Assembly: GCF_007018905.1 (NCBI RefSeq)
Contig: NZ_CP041402.1
Span: forward strand, 2,530,001 to 2,594,000
Reading direction: 5' to 3'
DNA length: 64,000 bases
Source: Tardiphaga sp. vice304
Lineage (GTDB): Bacteria; Pseudomonadota; Alphaproteobacteria; Rhizobiales; Xanthobacteraceae
Part shown: positions 26,138-35,342 of the stretch, in pieces
Layout: the number at the start of each line of letters is the position of its first letter
Numbering within the stretch: position 1 is the stretch's first letter
Program-made: the position numbers and the translations under genes
The notes under the pieces: model-generated
Told to the model about the DNA's origin: nothing
The model's database searches: none
Seen by the model: only the letters and a program-made list of their open reading frames with translations

Positions 26138-26831
26138 AGAAAATTCCCCCAAGCCGAGGAAGTCGCGCAGCCGCGCCGTCGCCGTCATCGAGGCGCCGGC
26201 CGAGCGCGGCCTGCTGCTGCGCATGCTGCTGCACAGTCCGAAGGACATGGTGGCCGGATTGATCGCGTTCGCTGCGGTCAGCGCCATCATCGGCAACGCG
26301 ATCTTCCTGCAGGCCGGGCATCACCCGTCGCCGATGTTCGGCTCCAGCGTGACGGTGCCGATGCCGGCGCCGTCCATGGCGAATCTGTTGCCGAAGCCGC
26401 GCCCGGCGGATGCGATGCTGCGGCCGAACGATACCAAGCTGGATTCGCGGTTGCTCGACGCCAAGCCGGTCGATGGCAAGAGCGAGAGCAAGCCGGTCGA
26501 GCGCGCCGTTGCCGACCCGATGGCCGGGCTGGTCAAATCCACCACGCCGCCGGCCGCTTCCAGCGCGGTGGCGCGCCCGCCGGCGCCGGTGCCGAATGTC
26601 GCGCGCGATCCGCTCGGCGATCTGATCGTCAGTTCGCGCCGCGTCGCCGCCGTGCAGCGCGCGCTCACCGAATATGGCTACGGCCAGCTCAAGCCGACCG
26701 GCACCGCCGGCTCCGATACGCAAGCCGCCATCCAGCGCTTCGAGCGCGAACGCAAGCTGCCGGTGACTGGTCAGATCTCCGACCGCATGGTGAAAGAGCT
26801 GGCGACGGTGACGGGCCGGCCGATCGAATAA
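26130..26831 (+). CDS. membrane-anchored peptidoglycan-binding protein
   Basis: A 233-aa protein with one transmembrane helix near residue 40 (MVAGLIAFAAVSAIIGNAIF), a long Pro/Lys/Ala-rich linker and a C-terminal PG_binding_1 domain (AVQRALTEYGYGQLKPTGTA, TQAAIQRFERERKLPVTGQI). It would span from inner membrane to cell wall. It overlaps the histidine kinase gene by 8 bp, and its GTG start depends on that coupling. The kinase may sense or control cell-wall growth through it (inference). Confidence 0.82.
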
Positions 26832-26907
26832 GCGGGCGTTCTTCCCTCTCCCCGCAAGCGGGGCGAGGTTAGGTGCACCTCGGACCCAGCTCTGCTATAG
26901 CCTCCTC

Positions 26908-27252
26908 ATGAGACTCAAATCATCCATCTGGGTCGCCGCCTATCTGCGGCGTTGCCAATCCGAAGGCGTGTTCGGCGCGGTGCGGCGGCGTGGCGCGGAG
27001 GAGGCGGGCGCGGTGTTCGTCAAGGTCGCGCTCTTGAACGGCAACGCGATGCTCTACGCACCGGCGCCGCAATCGGCCTATGACGACAGCCGCCCGGTCG
27101 AGCGCGTCTTTGCGCCGTCGCCGCCGCTTCCGGTGGAAGAACGCAAGATCGAGGAGCGGTTGATGAAGGAGATCTCGTTCGATCCCGACGTCTGGATCGT
27201 CGAGACCGAGGACAAGGCCGGCCGGCATTTCCTGGATCTGGTGAAGGGGTAG
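26908..27252 (+). CDS. DUF1491 family protein
   Basis: A 114-aa protein: MRLKSSIWVAAYLRRCQSEG, AVFVKVALLNGNAMLYAPAP, then EISFDPDVWIVETEDKAGRH. These are the conserved DUF1491 blocks, found in alphaproteobacteria only. Cytoplasmic, function unknown. It stands 76 bp after the peptidoglycan-binding gene with a small palindrome (ctccccgcaagcggggcgag, 26847-26866) between them. Confidence 0.85.
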   Translation: MRLKSSIWVAAYLRRCQSEGVFGAVRRRGAEEAGAVFVKVALLNGNAMLYAPAPQSAYDDSRPVERVFAPSPPLPVEERKIEERLMKEISFDPDVWIVETEDKAGRHFLDLVKG

Positions 27253-27266
27253 GCGCGCGGATCTTA

Positions 27267-27417
27267 CTTCCTTCTCCCCTTGTGGGAGAAGGTGGCGCCG
27301 ACGAAGTCGGCGACGGATGAGGGGCAGGGCTCGGAGTTTGTGGCTCCCCCTCACCCGTCTCGAACATGCTTCGCATGTTCGATCCACCCTCTCCCACAAG
27401 GGGAGAGGGAAGGAAGC
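27267..27417. repeat. dispersed inverted repeat (CTCTCCCC-GGGGAGAG family), copy 2
   Basis: cttccttctccccttgtggg, agaagg (27268-27292) pairs with ccctctcccacaaggggaga gggaaggaag ending at 27417; gaggggcag and ccctcacc and the hairpin gaacatgcttcgcatgttc lie inside. Sits between convergent genes and may act as a transcription-end hairpin. Confidence 0.78.
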
Positions 27418-27437
27418 AAGAGGTGCCTCGCTTACTG

Positions 27438-28406
27438 CTACTTCCCCGTCGTCCGGATGCGCGTCACATCCATCCCGCCCGGCTGCACCGCCGGCCGTGC
27501 CACAGGCGCCGCTGCGCGCGCGCGGTGGCGCTCGTCATCGTATAGCGCCGGGCGATATTTCGCACGCGTCGCCGCGACGATGGCGCCGCGCCAGGCGGCC
27601 ACCATGATCAGCGCCGAACGTTCGCTCAAGACGTCATAGAGCCGCGACAGCCGGTAGACATGGGTGACCGAGGCGCCGAATTCCGGATTGAGAAACAGCA
27701 GCACCCGCTGGAAAATCGCGCTGTTCATGCCGAGCGCCTTGGCGCAGCAGGCCAGCGGCTCGCCGCCCGGATCATTGACCGCGCGCTCGGCGACCTGATG
27801 CGGCAACAACAGCGCCTCGCCCAGTTCGCGGGCAAAATTGTCGCGATCCTCTGCGAACGCCGCCATTTCCAGAATGTGCATCGCGCGTGCGGCGCGCTCC
27901 GGCGCGATCCGCGCCGACGATTTCAGCGGCGTCGCGGCAATATCGTGCAGGATTTTCGCGCGCTCAGAGGCGGTGGCGGCAAAGAACAGGTCGGAGATTT
28001 CGGTGGCGTCCTTCGGCTGCATCAAAAGCGTGGCGGCCATCCGCTGTTCGACCTCGCTCGGCGCCTTCGCCACGGGGGCTGCCGCGGCGACCGGGATCGG
28101 CTGCGCGCGCGGCAGCTCCTGCGCCGGCACGGCCGGTCGCAGTTTCAGCTTTTGCAGGATGACCAGCGGCGTGTGCGGATAGACCGCGAGACGCGCACGC
28201 ACCACCGCGCGGGTGGCGTCATCGACCTCGTCGACCAGCCGGCCGGCGAGCTCGATGAATTGTTTTTCCTCGTCGATCGTGTGGCTGTAGGCCTGCACGT
28301 AGAGATCCGTCAGCACGCGAAGCAAGGTCGGACGGATGTCGACGCCCTCGCGGCGCGACAGCGTCATCAGGCCATCGAAGCCCGGAAACATCGGAGGTGT
28401 GGTCAT
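27438..28406 (-). CDS. DUF2336 domain protein
   Basis: A 322-aa, helix-rich, cytoplasmic protein of the DUF2336 family, which occurs in alphaproteobacteria and has HEAT-like character. Features include DATRAVVRARLAVYPHTPLV, FFAATASERAKILHDIAATP and EFGASVTHVYRLSRLYDVLS. It is divergent from the small gene at 28565, and the gap holds two CtrA boxes, so cell-cycle regulation is likely. DUF2336 proteins have been linked to surface attachment and c-di-GMP in some relatives, but nothing here proves that. Confidence 0.82.
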   Translation of the reverse strand: MTTPPMFPGFDGLMTLSRREGVDIRPTLLRVLTDLYVQAYSHTIDEEKQFIELAGRLVDEVDDATRAVVRARLAVYPHTPLVILQKLKLRPAVPAQELPRAQPIPVAAAAPVAKAPSEVEQRMAATLLMQPKDATEISDLFFAATASERAKILHDIAATPLKSSARIAPERAARAMHILEMAAFAEDRDNFARELGEALLLPHQVAERAVNDPGGEPLACCAKALGMNSAIFQRVLLFLNPEFGASVTHVYRLSRLYDVLSERSALIMVAAWRGAIVAATRAKYRPALYDDERHRARAAAPVARPAVQPGGMDVTRIRTTGK

Positions 28407-28455
28407 GGGCGATACGCTTACCGGGGAAAACTTGCATCAATTTACACCGTTCGGC

Positions 28456-28504
28456 TTAAGCGCCCCTTAACCATCGTCGGTCACCTCATTAAGGCTCCAT
28501 TAAC
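28456..28504. promoter_or_regulatory. two consensus CtrA binding boxes
   Basis: TTAA-gcgcccc-TTAAC (28456-28471) and TTAA-ggctcca-TTAAC (28489-28504) both match the full CtrA consensus TTAA-N7-TTAAC, both continue with CAT, and they are spaced exactly 33 bp apart (three helical turns). They lie between the divergent DUF2336 gene (28406, -) and the small gene starting at 28565. CtrA is the alphaproteobacterial cell-cycle master regulator, so one or both genes should belong to its regulon. Confidence 0.82.
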
Positions 28505-28564
28505 CATGATCGCCTTTAGTTGCGCTGCGTCGGCCAGTCGGGCAATGGGCGCGGAGAGACGGAC

Positions 28565-28759
28565 ATGGGCACCATCATCAAGTTTCCGGCGGATGCGGCA
28601 GCGCGACGGCCGGGCCTGAGCATGGGTGATGCGCCAGTCTCGACCGCGATCATCGTGATCCTGCCGTCGATCCGCATCACCCGGCCGACCGACGATTCGA
28701 CCGGGCCGGACGAAGGCACCGCGCCCGGCCGCCGCCGCAAGCGCCGCGCCCGTTCCTGA
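28565..28759 (+). CDS. small conserved hypothetical protein
   Basis: A 64-aa protein, MGTIIKFPADAAARRPGLSM, ending in a basic cluster (PGRRRKRRARS). The MGTIIKFP start recurs in short rhizobial proteins but no function is known to me. The ATG has gagag/acgg upstream and lies 60 bp after two CtrA boxes. Its stop is followed 15 bp later by the lipoprotein gene, so the two probably share a CtrA-controlled transcript. Confidence 0.65.
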   Translation: MGTIIKFPADAAARRPGLSMGDAPVSTAIIVILPSIRITRPTDDSTGPDEGTAPGRRRKRRARS

Positions 28760-28774
28760 TTGCGGACGAACCCG

Positions 28775-29542
28775 ATGCCAGTCTTTCGAGCTGCGGGCCG
28801 CCTTCGGCCCCGGCGCACGTTTCCGTTTCTGATTCTGCTCGCGTTGACCCAGGCTGGCTGCTCCGGCGGCGATTTCGGCCGCGCGCGGCAGAGTTCCGTC
28901 AGCGATGACATGCATAGCTGGATCGGGCGTGAGGCCAATGCCAGCGTCGGGCTGCGACCGTCCGAATTCCAACTCACCGATGGCGAGAAGGCGATGCGCA
29001 ACCTGGCGTACCCGCTGATCGAGCCGCCGCTGTCGCGTCCGGCGTGGAAGAGCGTGTTCGGCGACTACCAGCCGCTGCCGTCGCCGTGGCGGCAGCAGCC
29101 GCCGTTCGATCGCACGGTCTATGGCCGGATGCTGATCGACGAGCCGCACCGCTCGCATACGTCACGCTACCATGAGCTGATGGACGCCGTGCGCAATGAC
29201 ATCCTGCGCTTCGAGGCGTTCTACGGCACGGCGCCGCGCGTGATCGAGCTCGATCGCAAACGCAACGCCAGCCTGAGCCTCGTATCCAGCCTGTCGCCGC
29301 AGGAGCGCGAGGATGCGCTGGGGCGGATGGACGAGAATGCGCTGATCATCCAGTGGGTCGAGCAGTGCCTGCAGCGCCGCGTGGCGTCGTATCGCTGGGC
29401 GCTGGAGCGGCTGGTGATCCACACGCCGGATGGATTGGCCGCGAGCGCCGATATGCTGATCGGTAAGCTGGCGTCGCAGCTGACGATCGTGGCCGCGGGA
29501 GCGGCCCGGCCGGGCGCGCGATCAGGCGCCGTGTTGAAGTAG
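28775..29542 (+). CDS. putative lipoprotein
   Basis: A 255-aa exported protein. The N-terminus has a basic start, a hydrophobic run (FPFLILLALTQAGCSGGDF) and a lipobox-like TQAGC, so it is probably cleaved and lipidated at that cysteine. The mature part is charged and helical (HELMDAVRNDILRFEAFYGT, RYRWALERLVIHTPDGLA). No named family is recognised. A TTG at 28760 precedes it, but ATG 28775 gives a more typical signal peptide. Downstream of paired CtrA boxes, so possibly cell-cycle-regulated. Confidence 0.68.
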   Translation: MPVFRAAGRLRPRRTFPFLILLALTQAGCSGGDFGRARQSSVSDDMHSWIGREANASVGLRPSEFQLTDGEKAMRNLAYPLIEPPLSRPAWKSVFGDYQPLPSPWRQQPPFDRTVYGRMLIDEPHRSHTSRYHELMDAVRNDILRFEAFYGTAPRVIELDRKRNASLSLVSSLSPQEREDALGRMDENALIIQWVEQCLQRRVASYRWALERLVIHTPDGLAASADMLIGKLASQLTIVAAGAARPGARSGAVLK

Positions 29543-29563
29543 CAGATCCCGTACACAGAGTAC

Positions 29564-29662
29564 GTAGCCCGGACGAAGTCGGCGCGCCGCTTGCGGCGGG
29601 GCGGCGCAATCCGGGATACCGGTCGTGTGGATAGGCCGGCCCCGGATTGTCATCCAGGCTAC
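29564..29662. repeat. dispersed inverted repeat (GTAGCCCGGATGAAG family), copy 2
   Basis: gtagcccggacgaagtcggc (29564-29583) and gcaatccggg pair with ccccggattg and catccaggctac ending at 29662. Same structure as 5073-5176. Confidence 0.75.
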
Positions 29663-29709
29663 GGCCCCGGCTCAGCGATCGATCGTTCGTATCGCGTTCG
29701 GGGAGCGGA

Positions 29710-30288
29710 CTACCGCTTGCCTGCGCCCTTCTTTCCCGGCGGTTCGGCGGGGGCGCCGCATTGCGCGGCGACGAGCGTGGCTTGTGCCTGCTGCATCAGG
29801 CCGGGCTCGGCGGCGAGCGCCTTCAGCACGATCAGGCCGGTCGGCGTCGGGGAATCGATGATCAGCCGGTCGGCCGCGGTGACGTCTTCGTCCTCCGGCA
29901 ATTCGGCATGCTGCGCTTCGGTCATCAGATCGAGCTCGATGATGCGGCGACCGGCCGAGCGGTCGTTGATCGCGTAATAGGCGACCTCGCTGCGGGTGTA
30001 GAATGACACCGAGGTGTAGGATTGGCTGACGGGTACCACGAGCTTGATCGGTCCATTCGACAGATCGTAACGGCACACCGCCAGCGCGAAGGCGGGGTCC
30101 ATGAACGGCAGCAGCGTCTTGCCGGGTTCGGTCGAAGGCAACGCCGTGACAGCGTTGACCATGGTGATGGCGGTGAGCCGCGAATAGGCGTCCTGCGTCG
30201 CGATGCGCGGCAACGCGAGCACGCTGACCAGGTGCACGATGCCGCCGATCACGATGCCGGCGACGATGGCGAACAGCAGCCGGATCAT
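29710..30288 (-). CDS. DUF1254 domain protein
   Basis: A 192-aa protein with an N-terminal transmembrane/signal helix (LLFAIVAGIVIGGIVHLVSV), then DAYSRLTAITMVNAVTALPS and YDLSNGPIKLVVPVSQSYTS, the pattern of DUF1254. DUF1254 and DUF1214 proteins are usually paired or fused, and here the DUF1214 gene lies immediately upstream with a 4-bp overlap. Probably periplasmic. Function unknown. Confidence 0.83.
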   Translation of the reverse strand: MIRLLFAIVAGIVIGGIVHLVSVLALPRIATQDAYSRLTAITMVNAVTALPSTEPGKTLLPFMDPAFALAVCRYDLSNGPIKLVVPVSQSYTSVSFYTRSEVAYYAINDRSAGRRIIELDLMTEAQHAELPEDEDVTAADRLIIDSPTPTGLIVLKALAAEPGLMQQAQATLVAAQCGAPAEPPGKKGAGKR

Positions 30289-30863
30289 GGGCAGCCCACC
30301 GTACGGATCGACGGCATCGGCGCGTCGCGCTGGGTCCGCGTGGCGATGCCGACCGGGGTGTCGTACAAGCGCAGCATCAGCACGTAGCGTTCGATCGCGG
30401 AGGTCGGCAGCCAGTTGCCAGCGCGCGCCCGCGAGGCGATGCGGACCTCGAAGGCGCCATCGACGCCGCGGATGATTTCCTGGCTGGTGAAGCCGTAACG
30501 CTGCAGGGCGTTCGGCACCAGGGCGCCTTTGGTATCGTACAGCGTCAGCGTCCAGAATCGCGCCGCCGGCGTCACGCCCGACACCACGACGTCGCAGCGG
30601 CCGTCGAGCAGCTTCTTGCCGTCATCGGTGGTGGCGGTGAAGGCGACACCGTCGCCGGTGCCGATCGGCAATTCGCCGGAGCGCGCGATCGAGGCGCGGG
30701 CATAGGGATCGATGTCGCTGGAGCCGGTGCGCGGCCGCGCCGTCCAGGCGCCGATCGTCAGCGTGCCCAGATCCGTGCCGCGCGTCGCGGTGGTCCAGGT
30801 CAGGCCGAGGCCGGTGGCCGCGGCAATGGCGAGCGCCAGCAGAGAGAGAAGGATCAGCCGCAC
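30285..30863 (-). CDS. DUF1214 domain protein
   Basis: A 192-aa exported protein: signal helix LILLSLLALAIAAATGLGL, then YARASIARSGELPIGTGDGV, RFWTLTLYDTKGALVPNALQ and IASRARAGNWLPTS, followed by MLRLYDTPVG. These are DUF1214 hallmarks (W.LT.YD, G.WLP). Its stop overlaps the DUF1254 start (ATGA), so the two proteins are co-translated. It lies just after the PBP1A gene on the same strand, with 22 bp between them, so all three may be one operon. Confidence 0.86.
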   Translation of the reverse strand: MRLILLSLLALAIAAATGLGLTWTTATRGTDLGTLTIGAWTARPRTGSSDIDPYARASIARSGELPIGTGDGVAFTATTDDGKKLLDGRCDVVVSGVTPAARFWTLTLYDTKGALVPNALQRYGFTSQEIIRGVDGAFEVRIASRARAGNWLPTSAIERYVLMLRLYDTPVGIATRTQRDAPMPSIRTVGCP

Positions 30864-30885
30864 ATAAGCACCGTCATGTTGCGGA

Positions 30886-33162
30886 TCAGTTCTTGCGCGA
30901 GGCGGGGGCCGGCGCAGCGGCGGGCGCGTCGCCGGCCGAGGCCAGGCTGTCCGGGAAGGCGAGCGCGGAGGCGCGCGGCTTCGGCGCCACGGGTTCGTTC
31001 GACGAGGTGCGGCCGGCGGTCTTGCTGGCCTCCTCGAGCATCTTCTCGACGCGCACCAGAATGTCGGCGCCGCGGCGCGTCAGCACCGGCGGCGGGCCGG
31101 GCTTGGCGCTCGGCGTGCTCGAGGCGACATTGGCGGAGGGCACCGCGGCCGGATTCTTGGTGCCGGCGCCGATGCCGGGGATTTCCTTGATCTCGATGCC
31201 CTGATGCGCGGCGACCATGATGTCACGCCAGGTCTGCGCTGGCATCGCGCCGCCGGTCAGGCGGTTGGTCGGCGAATAATCGTCATTGCCGTACCATACC
31301 GCGCAGGAGAAGTTGCCGGTGTAGCCGACGAACCAGGCGTCGCGATAGGCATTGGTGGTGCCGGTCTTGCCAGCGGTCGGGATGCCGTCGAGCGCGGCGC
31401 GGCGCGCGGTGCCTTCCGAGACGACGTGGCTCATCATCCCCGCCATGTCGGCGGCGACCGAGGCGGGGATCGCCTGCAAGGGCTGTTTGCCGTCGCGGTC
31501 GAAGCGCCAGACCAGATCGCCGGCGCCGGTGCGGACTTCCAGCACCGCATGCGGCGTGACCGATTTGCCCTTGTTGGGGAAGGTGGCATAGGCGACCGCA
31601 TGTTCGAGCACGCTGACTTCGGCCGAGCCGATCGGCAGCGACGGCGTGTCCAATAGCGGCGCCTTGATGCCGAAGCGGCGCGCCACTTCGACGATCTTGG
31701 CGCGGCCGGCCTTGGCCGGGTTCGGCGACTTGCCGCCGAGCGCGATCGAGATCTTCACCGGCACGACATTGATCGAATGCGTGATCGCCTGGGTCAGCGT
31801 CACCGCGCCGGAATAAGAGTGACCATAGTTCTGCGGGCACCAGTTGCCGATGCACACCGGGCCGTCGACGATGATCGAGGTCGGCTTGAAGCCGTTGAGC
31901 AGCGCCGTGGTGTAGACATAGGGCTTGAACGAGGAGCCGGGCTGGCGCATCGCGTCGACCGCGCGGTTGAACTGGCTGGCGCCGTAGTCGCGGCCGCCGA
32001 CCATCGCGCGCACGCCGCCGTCGAGATCGGACACCACGGTCGCCGCCTGGGTGGCATGATAGTCGCGGCCGAACTGGCGCAACTGGTTCTCGATCGCGGC
32101 ATCTGCCGCGTTCTGCACGTTCATGTCGATGGTGGTGCGGACCACGAAGACGCGCTCGGAATAGGACTTGGGAAACGTCTCGACCAGCCGGCGCATCTCG
32201 TCGAACGCCCAGTCGAGATAATAATTCGGCGCGCTCTCCTGGCGGCGGTCGACGGCGGTCGCCGGATTGCGGCGGGCGCCGAACACCTGGCCCTCGGTCA
32301 TGAAGCCGGCGTCGACGAGGTTGTCGAGCACCTGATTGGCGCGGGCACGCGCGGCGGGCAGGTTGATGTGCGGGGCGTATTTGGTCGGCGCCTTGAACAG
32401 GCCGGCGAGCATCGCGGCTTCCGCAAGGTTCACGTCGCGTGCCGACTTGTTGAAGTAGAAATGCGCGGCGCCATCGACGCCGAAGGTGCCGCCGCCCATA
32501 TAGGCGCGGTCGAGATAGAGTTTCAGGATCTCGTTCTTGGTCAGCCGGGTTTCGAGCCAAATCGCGAGGAAGGCCTCGTTGACCTTGCGCTCGATGGTGC
32601 GCTCGTTGGACAGGAAGAGGTTCTTGGCAAGCTGCTGGGTCAGCGACGAGCCGCCCTGGCGCACGCCGCCGGCCTGCGCGTTGGTGACCATCGCGCGCGC
32701 GGTGCCGGCGATGTCGATGCCGAAATGATCGTAGAAGCGTCGGTCTTCGGTCGCCAGCGTCGCCTTGATCAGATTGTCCGGGAAGTCTTCCAGCGGGATC
32801 GAGTCGTTATGCTTGATGCCGCGATTGCCGATCGGCGTGCCGTAGCGATCGAGGAAGGTCACGGCGAGGTCGGATTTTTTCAGCCAGTCGTCATCGGCCG
32901 TCTCGCGAAACGCCGGCTGCGCCAGCGCCAGCATCAGGATCAGACCGCCGAGGCCGATCGTGGCCATTTCCGACATGGGTTCGATGAACACCCAGCGCTT
33001 CCAGCGGCCGACATAGAACCGGTCCATGAAGGTCGAGAACCGCTCATACAGTTCACGCGTGCCGCGGCCGGACGAAAACAGCCCGGAATCGATGCGGGCA
33101 TCCAGATCCAGCATGAAATGCCGGAACCTGGTCTTCCATCTGGATGGCACGATCTGGCGCAC
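30886..33162 (-). CDS. class A penicillin-binding protein 1A
   Basis: A bifunctional peptidoglycan synthase of about 758 aa in the inner membrane. After a transmembrane helix (ATIGLGGLILMLALAQPAF) the glycosyltransferase domain shows EDRRFYDHFGIDIAGTARAM, QGGSSLTQQLAKNLFLSNER and RTIERKVNEAFLAIWLETRL. The transpeptidase domain has the SxxK serine in QPGSSFKPYVYT, SHSINVV (SxN) and the KTGTTNAYRDAWFVGYTG box. The start is a GTG at 33162 with aagga 5 bp upstream and RWKTRFRHF conserved after it; an ATG at 33114 lacks a ribosome site. The Ala/Pro-rich C-terminal tail (APAAAPAPASRKN) is family-typical. Confidence 0.93.
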   Translation of the reverse strand: MRQIVPSRWKTRFRHFMLDLDARIDSGLFSSGRGTRELYERFSTFMDRFYVGRWKRWVFIEPMSEMATIGLGGLILMLALAQPAFRETADDDWLKKSDLAVTFLDRYGTPIGNRGIKHNDSIPLEDFPDNLIKATLATEDRRFYDHFGIDIAGTARAMVTNAQAGGVRQGGSSLTQQLAKNLFLSNERTIERKVNEAFLAIWLETRLTKNEILKLYLDRAYMGGGTFGVDGAAHFYFNKSARDVNLAEAAMLAGLFKAPTKYAPHINLPAARARANQVLDNLVDAGFMTEGQVFGARRNPATAVDRRQESAPNYYLDWAFDEMRRLVETFPKSYSERVFVVRTTIDMNVQNAADAAIENQLRQFGRDYHATQAATVVSDLDGGVRAMVGGRDYGASQFNRAVDAMRQPGSSFKPYVYTTALLNGFKPTSIIVDGPVCIGNWCPQNYGHSYSGAVTLTQAITHSINVVPVKISIALGGKSPNPAKAGRAKIVEVARRFGIKAPLLDTPSLPIGSAEVSVLEHAVAYATFPNKGKSVTPHAVLEVRTGAGDLVWRFDRDGKQPLQAIPASVAADMAGMMSHVVSEGTARRAALDGIPTAGKTGTTNAYRDAWFVGYTGNFSCAVWYGNDDYSPTNRLTGGAMPAQTWRDIMVAAHQGIEIKEIPGIGAGTKNPAAVPSANVASSTPSAKPGPPPVLTRRGADILVRVEKMLEEASKTAGRTSSNEPVAPKPRASALAFPDSLASAGDAPAAAPAPASRKN

Positions 33163-33471
33163 CGGGATCCTTGGTCTGCTGCCGCTCAAGCGCCACCCGA
33201 TGGGGCACTGCGGGCAGGCTTGCTGGAGTGTTGCGGCAATCCCAAGGCGCTGCGACGGCAAGCCGTTTGACGGCCGAGGGAGGTGTGTCCAACTTCTAGC
33301 GGAGCGGGGCCGACAAACCAATGGCGATGCGCGGATTTTGGCCGGCAAAGCTAACGCGAATGCGTGTCCGGCGGGCGGGTCCGGGGGCGGTGATGGCCGC
33401 GGTGCTTGCGGAGCCCGCCCGAGAACACCTAGAAGGGCGTTTCAGCCCCGACCCGGATCGACGCTCACGGC

Positions 33472-33984
33472 ATGACCACGCGCCCGCCAAAACCCTCCGC
33501 CCAGGAGGGAATGTTCTGGAAAACCAAGACGTTGGAAGAGATGTCCGGCGCCGAGTGGGAGAGCCTGTGCGATGGCTGCGCGCGCTGCTGCCTGGAGAAG
33601 CTGGAAGACGAGGATACCGGCCAGATCTATTACACGCATGTTTCCTGCAAGCTGCTGGATGCCGGGCTGTGCGCCTGCAAGGACTATCCGAACCGCTCCG
33701 ACCAGGTGCCGGACTGTGTGCGGCTGACGCCGGACAATGTCCGCACCCTGAACTGGCTGCCGCCGAGCTGCGGCTACAAGCTCGTTGCCGAAGGCCGCGA
33801 CCTCTACTGGTGGCATCCGCTGATCTCCGGCAGCGCGCAAACTGTCCACGAGGCCGGCGTCTCGGTGCGCGGACGGGTGCAGGGCACCGAAGCAACCGTA
33901 CCCGACGAGGAGTTGCAGGACCACATCGTGACCTGGCCCGGCGTGCTGCCGAAGCGCGCGCGGCTGAAGAAGCGGCCGGTTTAG
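33472..33984 (+). CDS. YcgN-family cysteine cluster protein
   Basis: A 170-aa cytoplasmic protein with conserved cysteines: [74 protein letters not shown]. This matches the YcgN/UPF0153-type putative zinc- or iron-chelating cluster family. No enzymatic function is established. It is read divergently from PBP1A. Confidence 0.88.
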   Translation: MTTRPPKPSAQEGMFWKTKTLEEMSGAEWESLCDGCARCCLEKLEDEDTGQIYYTHVSCKLLDAGLCACKDYPNRSDQVPDCVRLTPDNVRTLNWLPPSCGYKLVAEGRDLYWWHPLISGSAQTVHEAGVSVRGRVQGTEATVPDEELQDHIVTWPGVLPKRARLKKRPV

Positions 33985-34123
33985 GGCGATCGGGAAGTCG
34001 ATGCGGCGCGAGGTCGCCGCGCGCCCGTCCACTTCACGGTCCGTCACCAGCCCTTTAACGTTTCTGGCAAAAATGCATCCTTAGGTCGTGTTTCGTCTGG
34101 CGATCGTTTCCGGGAGGTGTTCG

Positions 34124-35308
34124 ATGTCCGATATTCCCATCTCGGCCAACTCGCCGGTCAGGGCGATTCCCGGAGAAGCGAAGAAGTTGCTGGATCCGTT
34201 GCCGGCGTTGAGCCTGTCGGGGGGCGGCTATCGTGCGATGGTGTTTCACATCGGTGCGCTGTGGCGGCTGTACGAGACCGGTATGCTGGCCCCCAGCGGC
34301 GGCATCACCCGGATCTCCAGCGTGTCGGGCGGCTCGATCACGGCAGCCTTTCTCGGTCTTGTCTGGAACAAGCTCGGCGTTGCGGCGCCTGACGTGCACG
34401 GCAAGTTCGTTCCGAATTTCGTCGAGCCGCTGCGCCTGCTGGCCTCCGAGACCATCGACGCGGAGTCCGTGATCTTCGGCGCGTTGCTACCAGGTACCAT
34501 CAGCGACCGCATTGCCCAGGCGTATGACGACGCCCTCTTCAAAGGCGCGACCTTGCAGGACCTGCCGGACGCGCCGCGCTTCGTGATCAATGCCACCAAT
34601 GTGCAGTCGGGTGTGCTGTGGCGATTCTCCAAACCCTATATGCGTGACTACCGCGTCGGCGAGGTGAAGAACCCGACGGTGCCGCTCGCGCGGGCGGTGG
34701 CGGCGTCGTCGGCGTTTCCGCCGGTGCTGTCGCCCTGCGACCTGCGCCTCAGGGACAGCGACTTCACGCCCGGCTCCGGGATGGACCTGCAACGGCCGCC
34801 CTTCACCACCAAGGTCGTGCTCACCGACGGAGGCGTCTACGACAATATGGGACTGGAGACGGTCTGGAAGTCGCACAAGACCGTCCTGGTCTCCAATGCC
34901 GGCGGCGATATGCACGCCGAGGAAGAGCCGAAGCGCGACTGGGCGCAGCACGCCTATCGCGTGCTTAACATGATCGACAGCCAGGTCCGCGCGCTGCGCA
35001 CCAGACAGGTCATCGCCTCCTTCGCGCTGCATGCCACGAAGCCTGACAGCGACGAGGCGCGCAAAGGCGCGTATTGGGGCATCCGCACCGACATCGCCGA
35101 CTATCCGTTGGCGGATCCGCTGCCGTGTCCGCATGCGCGCACGATGCAACTCGCGGAAATCGCCACCCGGCTGAAACGGATCGACGATGTCACCCAAGAC
35201 CGGCTGATCAACTGGGGCTATGCGGTCTGCGACGCGGCGCTGCGTGCCCATGTCAACAAGGAGTTGAAGCGGCCGTCGGATTTTCCCTATCCGGCCTCGA
35301 AGGTATGA
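34124..35308 (+). CDS. patatin-like phospholipase (first gene of the patatin-protease-MBL operon)
   Basis: A 394-aa patatin-fold lipase. The oxyanion loop is LSLSGGGYRAMVFHIGALWR (residues 30-49). The nucleophile elbow is RISSVSGGSITAAF with Ser68; the first Gly of GxSxG is replaced by Ser, as in several bacterial patatins. The catalytic Asp is D235 in VVLTDGGVYDNMGLE. There is no signal peptide, so it should act on lipids from the cytoplasmic side. The ATG has gggagg upstream. It is followed 34 bp later by a subtilisin-like protease and then an MBL-fold hydrolase, on the same strand. Patatins are common toxic effectors in CBASS and related antiphage systems; that role here is inference. Confidence 0.9.
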   Translation: MSDIPISANSPVRAIPGEAKKLLDPLPALSLSGGGYRAMVFHIGALWRLYETGMLAPSGGITRISSVSGGSITAAFLGLVWNKLGVAAPDVHGKFVPNFVEPLRLLASETIDAESVIFGALLPGTISDRIAQAYDDALFKGATLQDLPDAPRFVINATNVQSGVLWRFSKPYMRDYRVGEVKNPTVPLARAVAASSAFPPVLSPCDLRLRDSDFTPGSGMDLQRPPFTTKVVLTDGGVYDNMGLETVWKSHKTVLVSNAGGDMHAEEEPKRDWAQHAYRVLNMIDSQVRALRTRQVIASFALHATKPDSDEARKGAYWGIRTDIADYPLADPLPCPHARTMQLAEIATRLKRIDDVTQDRLINWGYAVCDAALRAHVNKELKRPSDFPYPASKV

Positions 35309-35342
35309 GGTCGGTCTGGTCGAGTGATCCGGAGCAGCGTCG

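Noticed and set aside
31777..33270. 497-codon open frame on the + strand over the PBP1A gene
   Set aside because: It is an antisense shadow caused by high GC; the opposite strand encodes complete PBP1A motifs, and this frame has an Arg/Val/His-rich composition with no domain.
34124..35308. calling the patatin gene a CBASS CapV effector
   Set aside because: No cGAS-like cyclase, E1/E2/JAB or other CBASS gene is nearby; only the fold is shared.
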